A stretch of 64,000 nucleotides of DNA from Streptomyces thinghirensis. Lineage in GTDB: Bacteria; Actinomycetota; Actinomycetia; Streptomycetales; Streptomycetaceae. Under the pieces are notes generated by a model. The model ran no database searches and had not been told where the DNA came from. It worked only from the letters and a program-made list of their open reading frames with translations. This document shows, one piece after another, positions 51,549-64,000 of this stretch. The DNA lies in the NCBI GenBank assembly GCA_021502835.1, contig JAKFGP010000058.1, forward strand, positions 1 to 64,000, read 5' to 3'. Made by a program: the position numbers and the translations under genes. Position 1 is the first letter of the stretch. The number at the start of each line of letters is the position of its first letter.

Positions 51549-52992
51549 TCAGCTGCCTCCGGTGTGGACCTGGAAGGCCGCCCTGCGTACCGCCTTGGCC
51601 AGGGCCGGGTCGGGGTGCGCGGCGGCGAGGGCGACCAGGACCTGCACGGTGCGGGGGTGGCCGACGGCCCGGACCTCGTCCAGCAGGGCCGGGACGGTGG
51701 GCTACACCCGCGGACTCCAGGTGCCGCACGAGCAGCGAGGCCTCACCGTGGTCGGCGACGGCGGCCGCGGTGTCGACCCACAGCCACGTGGCCTCCTGGC
51801 GGGTGAGGACCTCGTGGGCGTCCTCGGGGTCGGCACCGTCGTGCTCGGCCAGCCACAGCAGGGCGTACGGCCGCAGCGTCGGCTCGTCGAGGACGGCGCG
51901 GACATCGGGCTCGGCGGGGGGCGCCGACGACGCGCAGCGCCTCGAAGGCGAGGCCGCGCAGCAGGGCGTCCTCCCCCGGGCGCCGTCGAGCAGCTCGGCG
52001 ACGGCGCTGCCGACTGGGCGGGCGGCGAGCCAGGCGCGGTACTCGGCGCGCGGGCGGCGTTCGGGCGGAGCTGGGCGCAGCCGCGGAGCACGTCCTCCGC
52101 CGACTGCTCATGTTGCCGGCGGGGTCTCAGCGGCGACGCAGATCTGCTCGAGCTTGACCCAGACCGCCCAGCTGCCGAGCGGAGTGAGCGTGGCGGTCCG
52201 CCGCCGCAGGTGAGGGCGCCGACGGAGGAGAGGGCGTAGCAGGGCCCCAGTCGAGGAGGGGGCGGGAGTGGGTGTCGGCGGTGGCGTCCGGGAGGCGTCG
52301 CGGCGGCGGGCCACGGCGGTCTGCGGCGTTCCCGGGTCGAGGCGAGGCCGTAGGACACTTCGCAGCGCTCGGTGCGCAGTTCGGTGACGCGCTGCTCCAG
52401 CAGGTCCAGGAGCTGCGCCACCGGGACGGGCCCGGCGGACAGCTGGAGGAAGGAGAGTACCTGGGGCATCGTGGAGATGACCTCGGCCACGGCGGCGGGG
52501 CTCCTGCCCCGTCGGGCTCGGGGTGGGCCAGCGACCAGGCGTCGAAGAGGGGCGACCCAGCCGCGCAGTACGGCGCTGTCGTCGCGGTTCCAGGCGCGCA
52601 GCCGCCAGCCCGGGCGGGCGCTGCCGCCGATACACCTCGACCAGTCCGGCGAGCTCGGGCGGTGTCCCAGTCGGCGCGGACCTTGGCGGTGGTCAGGCCC
52701 AGTTCCCGGCCACCCGGGCAGCGGTCGGGCCGGAGAGGGTGGCCTTGCCGTCGGCGGCCGCGCTGCCGCGGCCGGGGCCGAGGGCGGAGTCGGCCCAGCG
52801 GGCGACACGGGCCGCGTCGGCCAGACCGGAGCGCGCCATTCTGGCCAGCTCCGACCGGGCCGGTGTGTCCCCTCCGGGGTCGCGGCGCGGCGCTGCGGCG
52901 CGACGCCGCTGGTTCATCGCTGGAGGGGCGGCGGCCAGGGGTCGCGGGCGGACGAGTCGGAGCCTGGAGTCGCGCGGGATACGGGACGTCAC
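51549..52992 (-). CDS. Large Streptomyces protein of unknown function
   Basis: About 480 residues after repair of more than ten frame breaks. The basic Ala-rich N-terminus is SELARMARSGLADAARVARW; then FDAWSLAHPEP, AEVISTMPQVLSFLQLSAGP and VAQLLDLLEQRVTELRTERC, LTPLGSWAVWVKLEQICVAA, a HEAT-like region, and the end VQVLVALAAAHPDPALAKAV with VHTGGS. The HEAT-like part suggests a scaffold or interaction protein. The GTG start at 52992 is plausible. Monocistronic. No family name comes to mind. The 264-bp gap on its left has inverted repeats only. Confidence 0.6.
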
Positions 52993-53172
52993 GGGTGCAG
53001 TCTTCCGGTTGACGGTCCGAAAACCCAAACGGAATGCCTCGGCGGGCGTCCGGGGCGGCGGACGCACGGGGCCGGGACGGCGCCGGGGCATCGGGACAGG
53101 CCAGTGGTACGGCGCTAAACGGAACCGGAGCGGCGGGCGGTGGGCCGGGGGTGCGGCGGGGTTGCTGCGGGG

Positions 53173-54305
53173 TCACACCAGCGGCGTCATGAAGCGGCGC
53201 AGGGTCTTCGTAGTCGTCGGGGTCGGCGTTCACATGGCGCCGTGCGGGGCGCCCTCGACCGGTGGAGGGCGACCAGGCGCGGGTGGGTGTCGGCGAGGCA
53301 GGCGGGAGAGCGCCCACGGGGCCACCAGGTCGTCGGGGCCGTGGAAGATCAGGGTCGGCACCGCCGGGCGGTGGAGACCGGCGGTGTGGACGTCGCTGTC
53401 GGCGTGCAGTCCGGCGCGGCCCTGGGCGGCGCGGACGGCGAGCGGCAGCAGCGCGCCCGGGGTGCGGCGGGCGGTGGCCAGGGCGCGCAGGGTGGCCTCC
53501 CAGCTGAGCACCGGGGAGTCGGGTATGAGCCTCGCGATGCGCTCGCGTACGCCGGAGAGCGCGGCCGTGCGCAGGGCCATGGTGGCGCCGGTGGACCAGC
53601 CGAGCAGGACGACCTGGCGGGCGCCGTGATCGACGGCGTAGCGGACGGCCGCGTCCAGGTCGCGCCACTCGGTCTCGCCGAAGTGGTGCAGTCCGTCCCG
53701 GCGAGGTGCGCGGGCGCCGACGTCGCCGCGGTAGGCGAGGGCGAGCACCGGACGTGCCGGCGACGCAGGGGGCCGTGAAGTTCATGGCGTGCTCGCGGGT
53801 GGCCCCCAGGCCGTGCGCGGCGATGATCCAGGTCGGGCGGGAGCCGGGCAGGAACCAGGCCGGGAGGGGGCCGAGGTTCGCCGGAGACCTCGACGTCGGC
53901 GTACTCGAGGTCGAGGGCGGTGCCCGGGTTTACGACGTACAGGTTCGGGGTGAACCACGCGCGGTCGCCAGCCGCGAGGGTGCCGTGTGTGACGCGTTCG
54001 AGGCGGCGGACGACGGTGTCGGCGCCGTGCTCGGCCGGTGCCGAGGACCGGGCCGACCACCGCAGTGCGAGCCGTCGCCGGCGAGGGCGTACCGGCCCGG
54101 GCGCAGCGCGGCCAGGTCCCGGGTGAGGGGTGGATTTGCCCGCTTGGCGGGTGCCGTGCACGGTGAGCCGGGTTCGGTGGGCAGGGGCCAGCCGGGAGAG
54201 CGCCTTGAGCGCGGCGTCGCTGGCGAGCCGGCCGGCGGCGACGCTCGCTGCACCGGCCGCCAGGGGCCGCGGTGACGGCGGCGGCCGTCGCTGTGACAGT
54301 GGCAT
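53173..54305 (-). CDS. Alpha/beta-hydrolase fold protein
   Basis: About 377 residues. N-terminal segment LASDAALKALSRLAPAHRTR, then ERVTHGTLAAGDRAWFTPNL, FLPGSRPTWIIAAHGLGATR and LALAYRGDVGA. The nucleophile elbow is VVLLGWSTGATMALRTAALS (GxSxG, Ser in GWSTG). The acid is in FHGPDDLVAPW, and the His in APHGAMWNADPDDYED near the end. It resembles S9/acetylxylan-esterase-like hydrolases; substrate unknown. Breaks lie near 54130, 54020, 53880, 53745 and 53235. The start follows a long repeat-rich spacer. Confidence 0.83.
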
Positions 54306-55068
54306 GGGGCCGGTCTCCTGTTGGAGTCGCCAGGCGAGCCAGTGGGCGGGGCGGCGGGGAGTGACGAGCCCCGTCGGCCGCCCGGTCGGGCCCTGGAGCC
54401 ATGAGTCGGTCCCGCTGCCGGTACCCCGAAGCAGCGCGGTACGCTTGCCGCCGACGGCGGGTTCCGCTGGGATGTCGGCGGCGCCGTGCGCCGGGTGCCC
54501 GGGGCTCGCCCCCACGCCGGAAAGCACCGGCTGCCGGCCGTCGACCGGTGGCCGGCGGCCCGATCGGCGACCGACGGCCGGCGGCCCGGTCGGGCGTGGC
54601 GGCCGGCGGCCCGGTCGGGCGTGGCGGCCGGCCGCCCGGTCGGGCGTGGCGGCCCACGCCCTCGCCCTCCACCGGACGCCCCCGCCCCTATGTCCCGCCC
54701 GGCGCCCGGGCCTCCCGAGCCGCCCCCCACCCCCTCCCGGCGGACGCGTCGACGATCGACCGTCCCGCCGGCCACGCAGGGCCCGAGGGTCAGAAGCCAC
54801 GCCGGCCACCGAACACACCCCTGGCCACCGCACCCCACCCCCCACCCCCACCCAGGGCCGCTCCGCCGCCGGCCCCGGCCACACGCGGCGACGACCGGCC
54901 GTCCGTCGGCGCCCCGCGAGCTCGAAGCCCCGGGCCCGGCGCCCCCCCACCCCCGCACCCCCGCACCCCGCACCCGTCACCCGTCACCCGTCACGGCCCG
55001 GCGCCCAGCACCCCCTGCGCGCCCCTCGCCGGACGTCACGCGGCCCCCGCCCGGTGGTCAGCAGTTCG
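54306..55068. other. Gene-free GC-rich spacer with repeats
   Basis: This 763-bp region has no frame I would call a gene; the long open frames on both strands are low-complexity Pro/Arg/Gly strings. It contains a 25-bp tandem repeat (54576-54650) and a CACCCGT-type short tandem array near 54970-54995. A promoter for the hydrolase should be at its left end. Confidence 0.6.
54576..54650. repeat. 25-bp tandem repeat, three copies
   Basis: Three contiguous 25-bp units (54576-54600, 54601-54625, 54626-54650) differ by a single base in the third copy. A degenerate fourth copy precedes them near 54549-54572. The unit is composed of GGCC/GGCGGC blocks. Confidence 0.9.
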
Positions 55069-55774
55069 TCAGTCCCGCCCCCCGTACCCCCGCTGCCCGT
55101 ACCCCCGGAGCCGTTCCGTCGCCTCCGTCAGCTGGTCGTCCGTCAGCAGTGACGGTGTGCGGCCCGGTACCGAGGAGGCGGTCACTAGAGGTGGCACATC
55201 CACTCCAGTTGGGCCGTGCGGTCGTAGGCCTGGTCGAGGGAGGTGCCGTAGGTGATCGTGCCGTGGTTCCGCAGGAGGCAGCCGGTGCGGTCGGTGAGGG
55301 CGTCGAGCATGTGGCGGGCGAGCTCTTCGGTGCCGTAGGCCGCGTAGGGGGCGACTCGGACGGGGCCGCCGAGGGCGGCGGTCATGTAGTGGACCGGCGG
55401 GAGTTCGCGGACCAGGAGCGAGACCGCCGTCGCGTGCACGGCGTGGGTGTGGACGACGGCCCGGGCGTCGGTGGCGCGGTACACGGCGAGGTGCATGGGC
55501 AGTTCGCTGGTGGGGACGAGCGTGCCGAGCACCTGCCGGCCGTCGAGGTCGACGCCGGTCGCGTCGGCCGGGGGCCAGACGGTCGTACGGCACACCTGAA
55601 GGGGTGACCAGCACCGTGTCGCCCACGCGCACCGAGACGTTGCCGGAGGTGCCGACGACCAGGCCGTCCGCCACCGTTCGACGGGCTGTCGCGACGAGGG
55701 CCTCCCCAGGCTGCCGCCCTGGCCCGTTCCTCGTCCGCGCCCACCCCTCCGACCCGCGAATACGTCACAGTCAC
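55069..55774 (-). CDS. Class II aldolase/adducin family protein
   Basis: About 234 residues. The GTG start at 55774 (VTVTYSRV) follows GAAGGAG. The family features are DGLVVGTSGNVSVRVGDTVL and VTPSGVPYDRL, the zinc-binding histidines in VVHTHAVHATAVSLL, and LLRNHGTITYGTSLDQAYDR with the third His. The tail is LTDDQLTEATERLRGYGQ. A stop (TAG then TGA near 55187-55191) interrupts the frame where LW-LT would be expected, so the last 40 residues are joined by inference. Earlier breaks lie near 55720 and 55605. Substrate could be a sugar phosphate such as L-fuculose 1-phosphate. Confidence 0.86.
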
Positions 55775-55923
55775 CGTCTCCTTCGGGCACTTCCGCGCCC
55801 CTCACGAACCTCCGCCGACCGGCCTCGCGGGCGATCCCGCCAGGCACGTATCCGGAGAGCATCGGGCCGGGCACGGAGAGGGAGGCGGCGGCGCCGGTTC
55901 CGGTCACCGTGGCGCCCTGTCCA

Positions 55924-55952
55924 GTTCATCTTCCGTTCACTCTGATTACCTA
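55924..55952 (+). promoter_or_regulatory. PHO-box-like direct repeat (putative PhoP site)
   Basis: GTTCATC (55924-55930), GTTCACT (55935-55941) and TTACCTA (55946-55952) repeat with an 11-base period, matching the GTTCACC-N4 layout of Streptomyces PhoP boxes. It is 41 bp upstream of the phosphate transporter start. Confidence 0.7.
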
Positions 55953-55992
55953 CGTTCGTCCAGCCAATGACCTCGAACGATTGCCTGGGTAA

Positions 55993-57230
55993 ATGGAAAG
56001 CTTCTCGCTGATCCTCGCGATTGTGGTGGTAACCGCACTCGCGTTCGATTTCACGAACGGTTTCCACGACACCGCGAACGCGATGGCAACGACCATTTCG
56101 ACCGGTGCGCTCAAGCCCAAGGTGGCGGTGGCGATGTCCGCCGTCCTCAACCTTGTAGGCGCCTTCCTCTCGGTGGAGGTCGCCAACACGATCTCCAAGG
56201 GTCTCGTCGACGAGACCGGCATCCGTCCCGAGGTCATCTTCGCCGCTCTGGTGGGCGCGATCCTCTGGAACCTGCTGACCTGGCTGGTCGGGCTCCCGTC
56301 CAGTCTCCTCGCACGCCCTCATGGGCGGTCTGATCGGTGCCGCGGTCGCCTCGGCGGGCGTCGGTGCGGTCAACGGCGACGCACTCGTCACCAAGGTGCT
56401 GATCCCGGCGATCGCAGCCCCGCTCGTCGCGGCCTCGCGGCGCTGCTCGGCGCGCGGCTGACGTACAAGCTCGGCCGCAAGGCCGACGGCAAGGCCGCCG
56501 CCAAGGGCTACCGCGCCGGGCAGATCGCCTCCGCCGGGCTGGTCTCGCTGGCCCACGGCACCAACGACGCCCAGAAGACGATGGGCATCATCACCCTCGC
56601 CCTGGTCGCCGGCGGCCCGCTCGCCCCCCGACTCCGACCCGCCCATGTGGGTCATCCTCTCCGCGGTATCGCCATCGCGCTCGGTACCTACCTCGGCGGC
56701 TGGCGCATCATCCGCACCATGGGCAAGGGCCCGACCGACCTCCAGCCGCAGCAGGGCTTCGCCGCCCAGACCAGCGCCGCGACGGTCATCCTGGCCTCCC
56801 TCCCACCTCGGCTTCTCCCTCTCCACCACGCACTCGGTCTCCGGCGCGGTGATGGGCGCGGGCCTCGGCCGCAAGGGCGGCGTGGTGCGCTGGTCCACGG
56901 CCACCCGGATGTTCGTCGCCTGGGGCCTGACCCTGCCGGCCGCGGCCTGGTCGCGGCGATCGCCGAGTGGGTCTGCGGCCTGGGTGACTGGGGCACCGCG
57001 CTCGTCGCGGTCTTCCTGGTCGCCTCCAGCGCCGCCATCTGGAAGCTCTCCCGGCGCGAGATCGTCGACCACACCAACGTCGTCGACGAGCCCGAGGAGG
57101 CCGGTGTGGTGACCACGGCGATGGCCGCCGTCTCCCCGCCCCCGGCGGGCGTGACCGAGGACCTGGCCGCGGCCGGTGCCCCCGGCTCCGCGTCCGACTC
57201 CAGCGGCCCTCGGCCACCACCTCCGTCTGA
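55993..57230 (+). CDS. pitH2: PiT-family low-affinity inorganic phosphate transporter
   Basis: This proton- or metal-coupled phosphate symporter has about 412 residues. Both PiT signature repeats are present: ALAFDFTNGFHDTANAMATT near residue 15-35 and SLAHGTNDAQKTMGIITLAL in the middle. Helices include VAMSAVLNLVGAFLSVEVAN and GTALVAVFLVASSAAIWKLS. Frame breaks lie near 56315, 56435, 56635, 56675, 56805, 56945 and 57215. The gene corresponds by position to pitH2 of S. coelicolor. The 11-base repeat upstream suggests control by PhoR-PhoP. The small membrane protein downstream probably shares its transcript. Confidence 0.91.
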
Positions 57231-57264
57231 GCCTGCGCCCTGGGTACGAAGGAAAGCGAACTCC

Positions 57265-57479
57265 ATGAGCATCGACTGGGCAGTCTCGGCTCCGTCTTCG
57301 GGGTCAGCCTGTGGCCACCGTGGCCCTGGTGGGCCTGTTCACCCTCGGCATCGTCGGCCTCTCCGCCAGGAGCGGGCGGCCGCACAGGGCGGCTCCGCGG
57401 CCCTCGCGGTCACCGGCGCGTACGCCTGCTTCGCGCCTGCGCGGCCGCGGCGTACGGCATCTACCTGATCGTCGCCTGA
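57265..57479 (+). CDS. Small membrane protein paired with phosphate transporter
   Basis: About 71 residues with two helices: VATVALVGLFTLGIVGLSAR and GGSAALAVTGAYACFA, with YGIYLIVA at the end. ATG at 57265 (MSIDWA) follows AAGGAAAG. Frame breaks lie near 57283, 57310, 57372 and 57440. It is 34 bp downstream of the PiT gene, as in other Streptomyces, and ends before a terminator. Function unknown. Confidence 0.78.
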
Positions 57480-57519
57480 GCGACCACGCGCGGGCACCGC
57501 GCGCATCCTCTAGTGAGGC

Positions 57520-57554
57520 GGGGCGCGGGACGGACACCGACCGTCCCGCGCCCC
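57520..57554 (+). terminator. Terminator after phosphate transport operon
   Basis: A 14-bp perfect stem (57520-57533 with 57541-57554) with a 7-base loop, followed by CCCTCTTCT. It separates the phosphate operon from the cobalamin riboswitch. Confidence 0.8.
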
Positions 57555-57623
57555 CCCTCTTCTCGTGCCGGCGCACACCGCCCGTGTGTGGGGCCTCGCA
57601 CACTCCCGCCGCAGGTCAACGCC

Positions 57624-57765
57624 AGGTTGACGGGTGTTCGCGGGCCGTGGTGGACTGCCGGAGCCAATAGGCGGCAGGAGAGGAAGCCCGGTGCGAATCC
57701 GGCGCGGTCCCGCCACTGTGACCGGGGCATAACCCCGGGAGCCAGGAACTCTCACCGCCGGTCTC
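57624..57765 (+). ncRNA. Cobalamin (adenosylcobalamin) riboswitch
   Basis: The conserved core is clear: GAAGCCCGGTGCGAATCC (near 57682), CCCGCCACTGTGACCGG near 57709 and the B12 box GAGCCAGGAACTCTC near 57739. It sits about 140 bp upstream of the first cob gene. Binding of the cofactor should shut down expression of cobD-cobQ-cobN. Confidence 0.93.
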
Positions 57766-57901
57766 TTCTAACCAGGGCGCGGACACCTCGAGTGAGGACA
57801 TATCGCCATGCGCGGCTGCGGTTCCAGGTACAGCGGTCCCGGGTACACCGGTTCCCGGGCACACCAGCGACACGCTCTCCCGCCCCGCGGCCGGTTGAGC
57901 C

Positions 57902-58867
57902 GTGCGCGCCGAACGCGCTTCGCGTACGGCGCCGCCGCCGGCCTTCTCGGTGACCTCCTCCTCGGCGACCCGCGCCGCGGACATCCGGTCGCCGCGTTCG
58001 GCCGTGCCGCCGGTGCCGTGGAACGGGTGCTGTGGCGGGACCACCGGGGGCTGGGTGCGCTGCACACCGCCGTGTGCGCCGGAGGCGCCGCCGCCCCCCG
58101 GAACGGCCGCCACACGCGCCGTACGCCGCTCCTCCGCCGCCTCCGTCACCCCTGACCGGCGCCGCCACCTGGGCCGTCGTCGGCGGCACCTCGCTCACCC
58201 GTGAGGCCCGCGCTGATCGGCCGTGCCCTGGAGGCCGGCGACGTCGAGGCGGCCCGGGCGCGGCTGCCGCACCTGTGCGGGCGGGACCCGCAGGCGCTGG
58301 ACGCCGACGGGATCGCCCGGGCCGTCGTGAGTCCGTCGCCGAGAACACCTCGGACGCGGTCGTGGGCGCCCTGGTGTGGGGCGCGGTCGGCGGAGTACCC
58401 GGACTGCTCGGCTTCCGGGCCGTGAACACCCTGGACGCCATGGTCGGCCAGAAGTCTCCCAGGTACCGGCGGTGCGGCTGGGCCTCGGCCCGCCTCGACG
58501 ACCTCGCGGGCTGGCCGGGCGCCCGGCTGACCGCCGTACTGACCACCGTGGCCGGCGGCGATCGCGCGCGGCGCCGTACGGGCCTGGCGCGCCGACGCCG
58601 CACAGCACCCGAGCCCCAACGCGGGCCCCGTGTAGGCGTCGTTCGCGGGCGCCCGGCGTACGGCTCGGCGGAACACCTCCTACGGCGGGCGGGTGGAGCA
58701 CCGGCCCGTCCTCAACGGGGCGGCGGGACGCGCCGTCCGGGCCGGCTCCGGCGACATCGACCGGGCCGTCCGGCTCTCCCCGGCGCGTGGGCCGGCTGGC
58801 GCTCGGCGTGTGCGCGGGCGCGCGGCTGCTCGCGCGCGGGGCCGTCGGGAAGGGGCGTACGTCGTGA
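57902..58867 (+). CDS. cobD: Adenosylcobinamide-phosphate synthase CobD/CbiB
   Basis: This membrane enzyme joins aminopropanol phosphate to the corrin ring. About 322 residues. The GTG start at 57902 gives MRAER, then [20 protein letters not shown] and [20 protein letters not shown]. Next come [60 protein letters not shown] and NAGPVEASFAGALGVRLGGT. Around nine frame breaks. An ATG at 57808 opens another frame and could extend the protein, but the family start fits 57902. GTGA overlap with cobQ at the end. First gene of the riboswitch-controlled operon. Confidence 0.9.
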
Positions 58868-60401
58868 GCGGTCGCCCTCAAGGAAGGGACGTGACGTCAC
58901 GAACGGTGGCCTCCTCGTCGCCGGCACCACCTCCGACGCCGGCAAGAGCGTCGTCACTGCCGGGATCTGCTGCTGGCTGGTGCGGCAGGGCGTCAAGGTC
59001 GCGCCCTTCAAGGCGCAGGTGAACATGCTCGCTCAACTCCTCCGTCACCCGCGAGGGCGCAGAGATCGGGCGGGCGCAGGCCATGCAGGCCCAGGCGTGC
59101 CGCGTGGAGCCGACCGCGCTGATGAACCCGGTGCTGCTCAAGCCGGGCGGCGAGCGCAGCAGCCAGGTCGTGCTGCTCGGCAAGCCGGTCGGCGAGATGA
59201 GCGCCCGCGCTACCACGGCGGGCGGCAGCGGCAGTTGCTCGGCACAGTGCTCGACTGTCTGGCCGAGCTGCGGGGCACGTATGACGCGGTGATCTGTGAG
59301 GGGGCGGCAGTCCGGCCGAGATCAACCTGCGCCGGACGGACATCGTGAACATGGGGATCGCCCGGGGTGCCGGGCTGCCCGTGCTCGTGGTGGGCGACAC
59401 CGACCGGGGCGGGGTCTTCGCCTCGTTCTTCGGGACGGTGGCGCTGCTCGCGCCCGAGGACCAGGCACTGGTCGCCGGGTTCCTCGTCAACAAGTTCCGG
59501 GGTGACGTGTCGCTGCTGGAACCGGGTCTCGAGATGCTGCACGGGCTCACCGGACGGCACACGGCCGGCGTCCTGCCCTTCCGACACGGGCTCGGCATCG
59601 ACGAGGAGGACGGACTGCGGGTCTCTCTGCGGGGACCGTGCGCGAGTCGGTCGTCGCGCCGCCGGTCGGCGAGGACGTGCTGCGGGTCGCCGTCTGCGCG
59701 ATCCCGCTGATGTCCAACTTCACGGACGTGGACGCGCTCGCCGCCGAACCCGGTGTCGTGGTGCGGTTCGTGGACCGGCCGGAGGAGCTGGCCGACGCGG
59801 ACCTCGTGATCGTGCCGGGGACGCGTGGGACGGTCCGGGCGCTTCAGTGGCTGCGGGAGCGGGGCTCGCGGACGCCATCGCGCGCAGGGTGGCCGAACAG
59901 CGGCCCGTGCTGGGCATCTGCGGCGGCTTCCAGCTGCTCGGCGAGCACATCGAGGACGAGGTCGAGTCCCGGCCGGGCACGTGGACGGGCTCGGAGTGCT
60001 GCCCGTGCGGGTGCGGTTCGCCCGCGAGAAGACCCTCACCCGGCCGGTGGGCGAGGCCCCCGGCGAGCACGTCGAGGGGGGTACGAGATCCACCACGGGG
60101 TCGCCGAAGTCACCGGCGGCGCACCCTTCTTGGACGGCTGCCGGGTCGGCCAGACCTGGGGCACGCACTGGCACGGCTCGCTGGAGTCGGACGGCTTCCG
60201 CGGGCGTTCCTGCCCTGGTGGATACGCCGCCGCGGCCGCCGCTTCGTGCCGGCCCCCGACACCTAGTTCGCCGCGCTGCGCGAGGAGCAGCTCGACCGGC
60301 TCGGCGACCTGATCGAACACCACGCGGACACGGACGCGCTGTGGCGGCTCATCGAGTCCGGCGCGCCGCAAGGACTGCCCTTCATTCCACCGGGAGCGCC
60401 C

Positions 60402-60405
<4 letters not shown>
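58864..60405 (+). CDS. cobQ: Cobyric acid synthase CobQ
   Basis: CobQ amidates four side chains of the adenosylated corrin using glutamine and ATP. About 514 residues. N-terminal P-loop-like domain: [20 protein letters not shown], then [20 protein letters not shown] and [20 protein letters not shown]. The C-terminal glutaminase has [19 protein letters not shown] with the nucleophilic Cys in GICGG and YEIHHG with the His. GTG start in the cobD overlap. An in-frame TAG (60265-60267) occurs where Gln is expected, 45 residues before the end; the family sequence [20 protein letters not shown] continues after it. Many frame breaks. Confidence 0.91.

Positions 60406-64000
<3,595 letters not shown>

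Noticed and set aside
54306..55068. Long open frames on both strands of the GC-rich spacer
   Set aside because: Low-complexity Arg/Gly/Pro content, no family motif and tandem repeats indicate compositional artefact.
57808..57901. ATG at 57808 as a leader peptide or longer CobD start
   Set aside because: The extension is not CobD-like, has no good ribosome binding site and lies in the riboswitch expression platform.

Overview
The window is chromosomal DNA of a Streptomyces or very close actinomycete. GC content is very high, most genes have strongly GC-biased third codon positions, and GTG/TTG starts are common. Lineage markers are present: a chaplin without cysteines (ChpE type), a streptophobe-type membrane protein, a Gbn-like GATC-binding nucleoid protein, an SGM_5486-type microprotein and a Spo0M-like protein. 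From memory the gene order matches the S. coelicolor core region around SCO1795 to SCO1849 (chpE, serB, fabI/fabG, tyrS, moaA, gbn, pitH2, cobN). It therefore looks like conserved core chromosome, not an accessory island. No tRNA, rRNA, insertion sequence, prophage or CRISPR array was recognised.

The most important caveat is that almost every long gene is broken by single-base insertions or deletions, usually in or beside short G/C runs. At each break the family sequence resumes at once in another frame. Breaks also hit essential genes (tyrS, fabI, fabG), and tyrS and the cobQ-like gene each carry an in-frame TAG where the family has glutamine. I read this as consensus error in the assembly, not mass gene decay. 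Coordinates below span the whole reconstructed gene and the text notes where the frame breaks. Exact starts and stops near breaks are uncertain.

Layout. 1-7.2 kb: a partial low-GC frame at the left edge, 3-methyladenine glycosylase, Spo0M, PEBP protein, HNH nuclease, an SPFH/NfeD pair with an ABC ATPase, an unknown protein and chpE. 7.2-12.2 kb: a NarL-type two-component pair, an SDR coupled to a QueA-like enzyme, and a lytic transglycosylase behind a structured leader. 12.2-19.5 kb: an FHA-ABC exporter divergent from a streptophobe membrane protein, then serB and a SixA-like phosphatase. 19.5-30.9 kb: MFS transporter with microprotein, GntR regulator, fabG-fabI, tldD-pmbA, tyrS, small membrane proteins and moaA. 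31-38.3 kb: an acetate-type symporter with its DUF485 partner, two tandem secreted subtilases and a CopD-like protein. 38.3-44.1 kb: VIT transporter, DEDDh exonuclease with a C-terminal BRCT-like part, zinc protein, SURF1, GH15 hydrolase and an atypical SDR. 44.1-47.3 kb: an Asp23/AmaP envelope-stress cluster with stop/start overlaps. 47.4-55.8 kb: enoyl-CoA hydratase, gbn with a GATC cluster, ABC-F protein, VOC protein, an unknown protein, a hydrolase, a repeat-rich spacer and a class II aldolase. 55.9-64 kb: a phosphate transporter behind a PHO-box-like site, then a cobalamin riboswitch driving cobD-cobQ-cobN, with cobN cut by the right edge.

The strongest leads are regulatory and structural: the GATC cluster beside the Gbn gene, an unassigned structured leader before the transglycosylase, a 27-bp perfect hairpin between convergent genes, the PHO-box-like direct repeat, and a 16-bp tandem repeat that begins inside an exonuclease stop codon. 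I did not find a convincing new multi-gene system.
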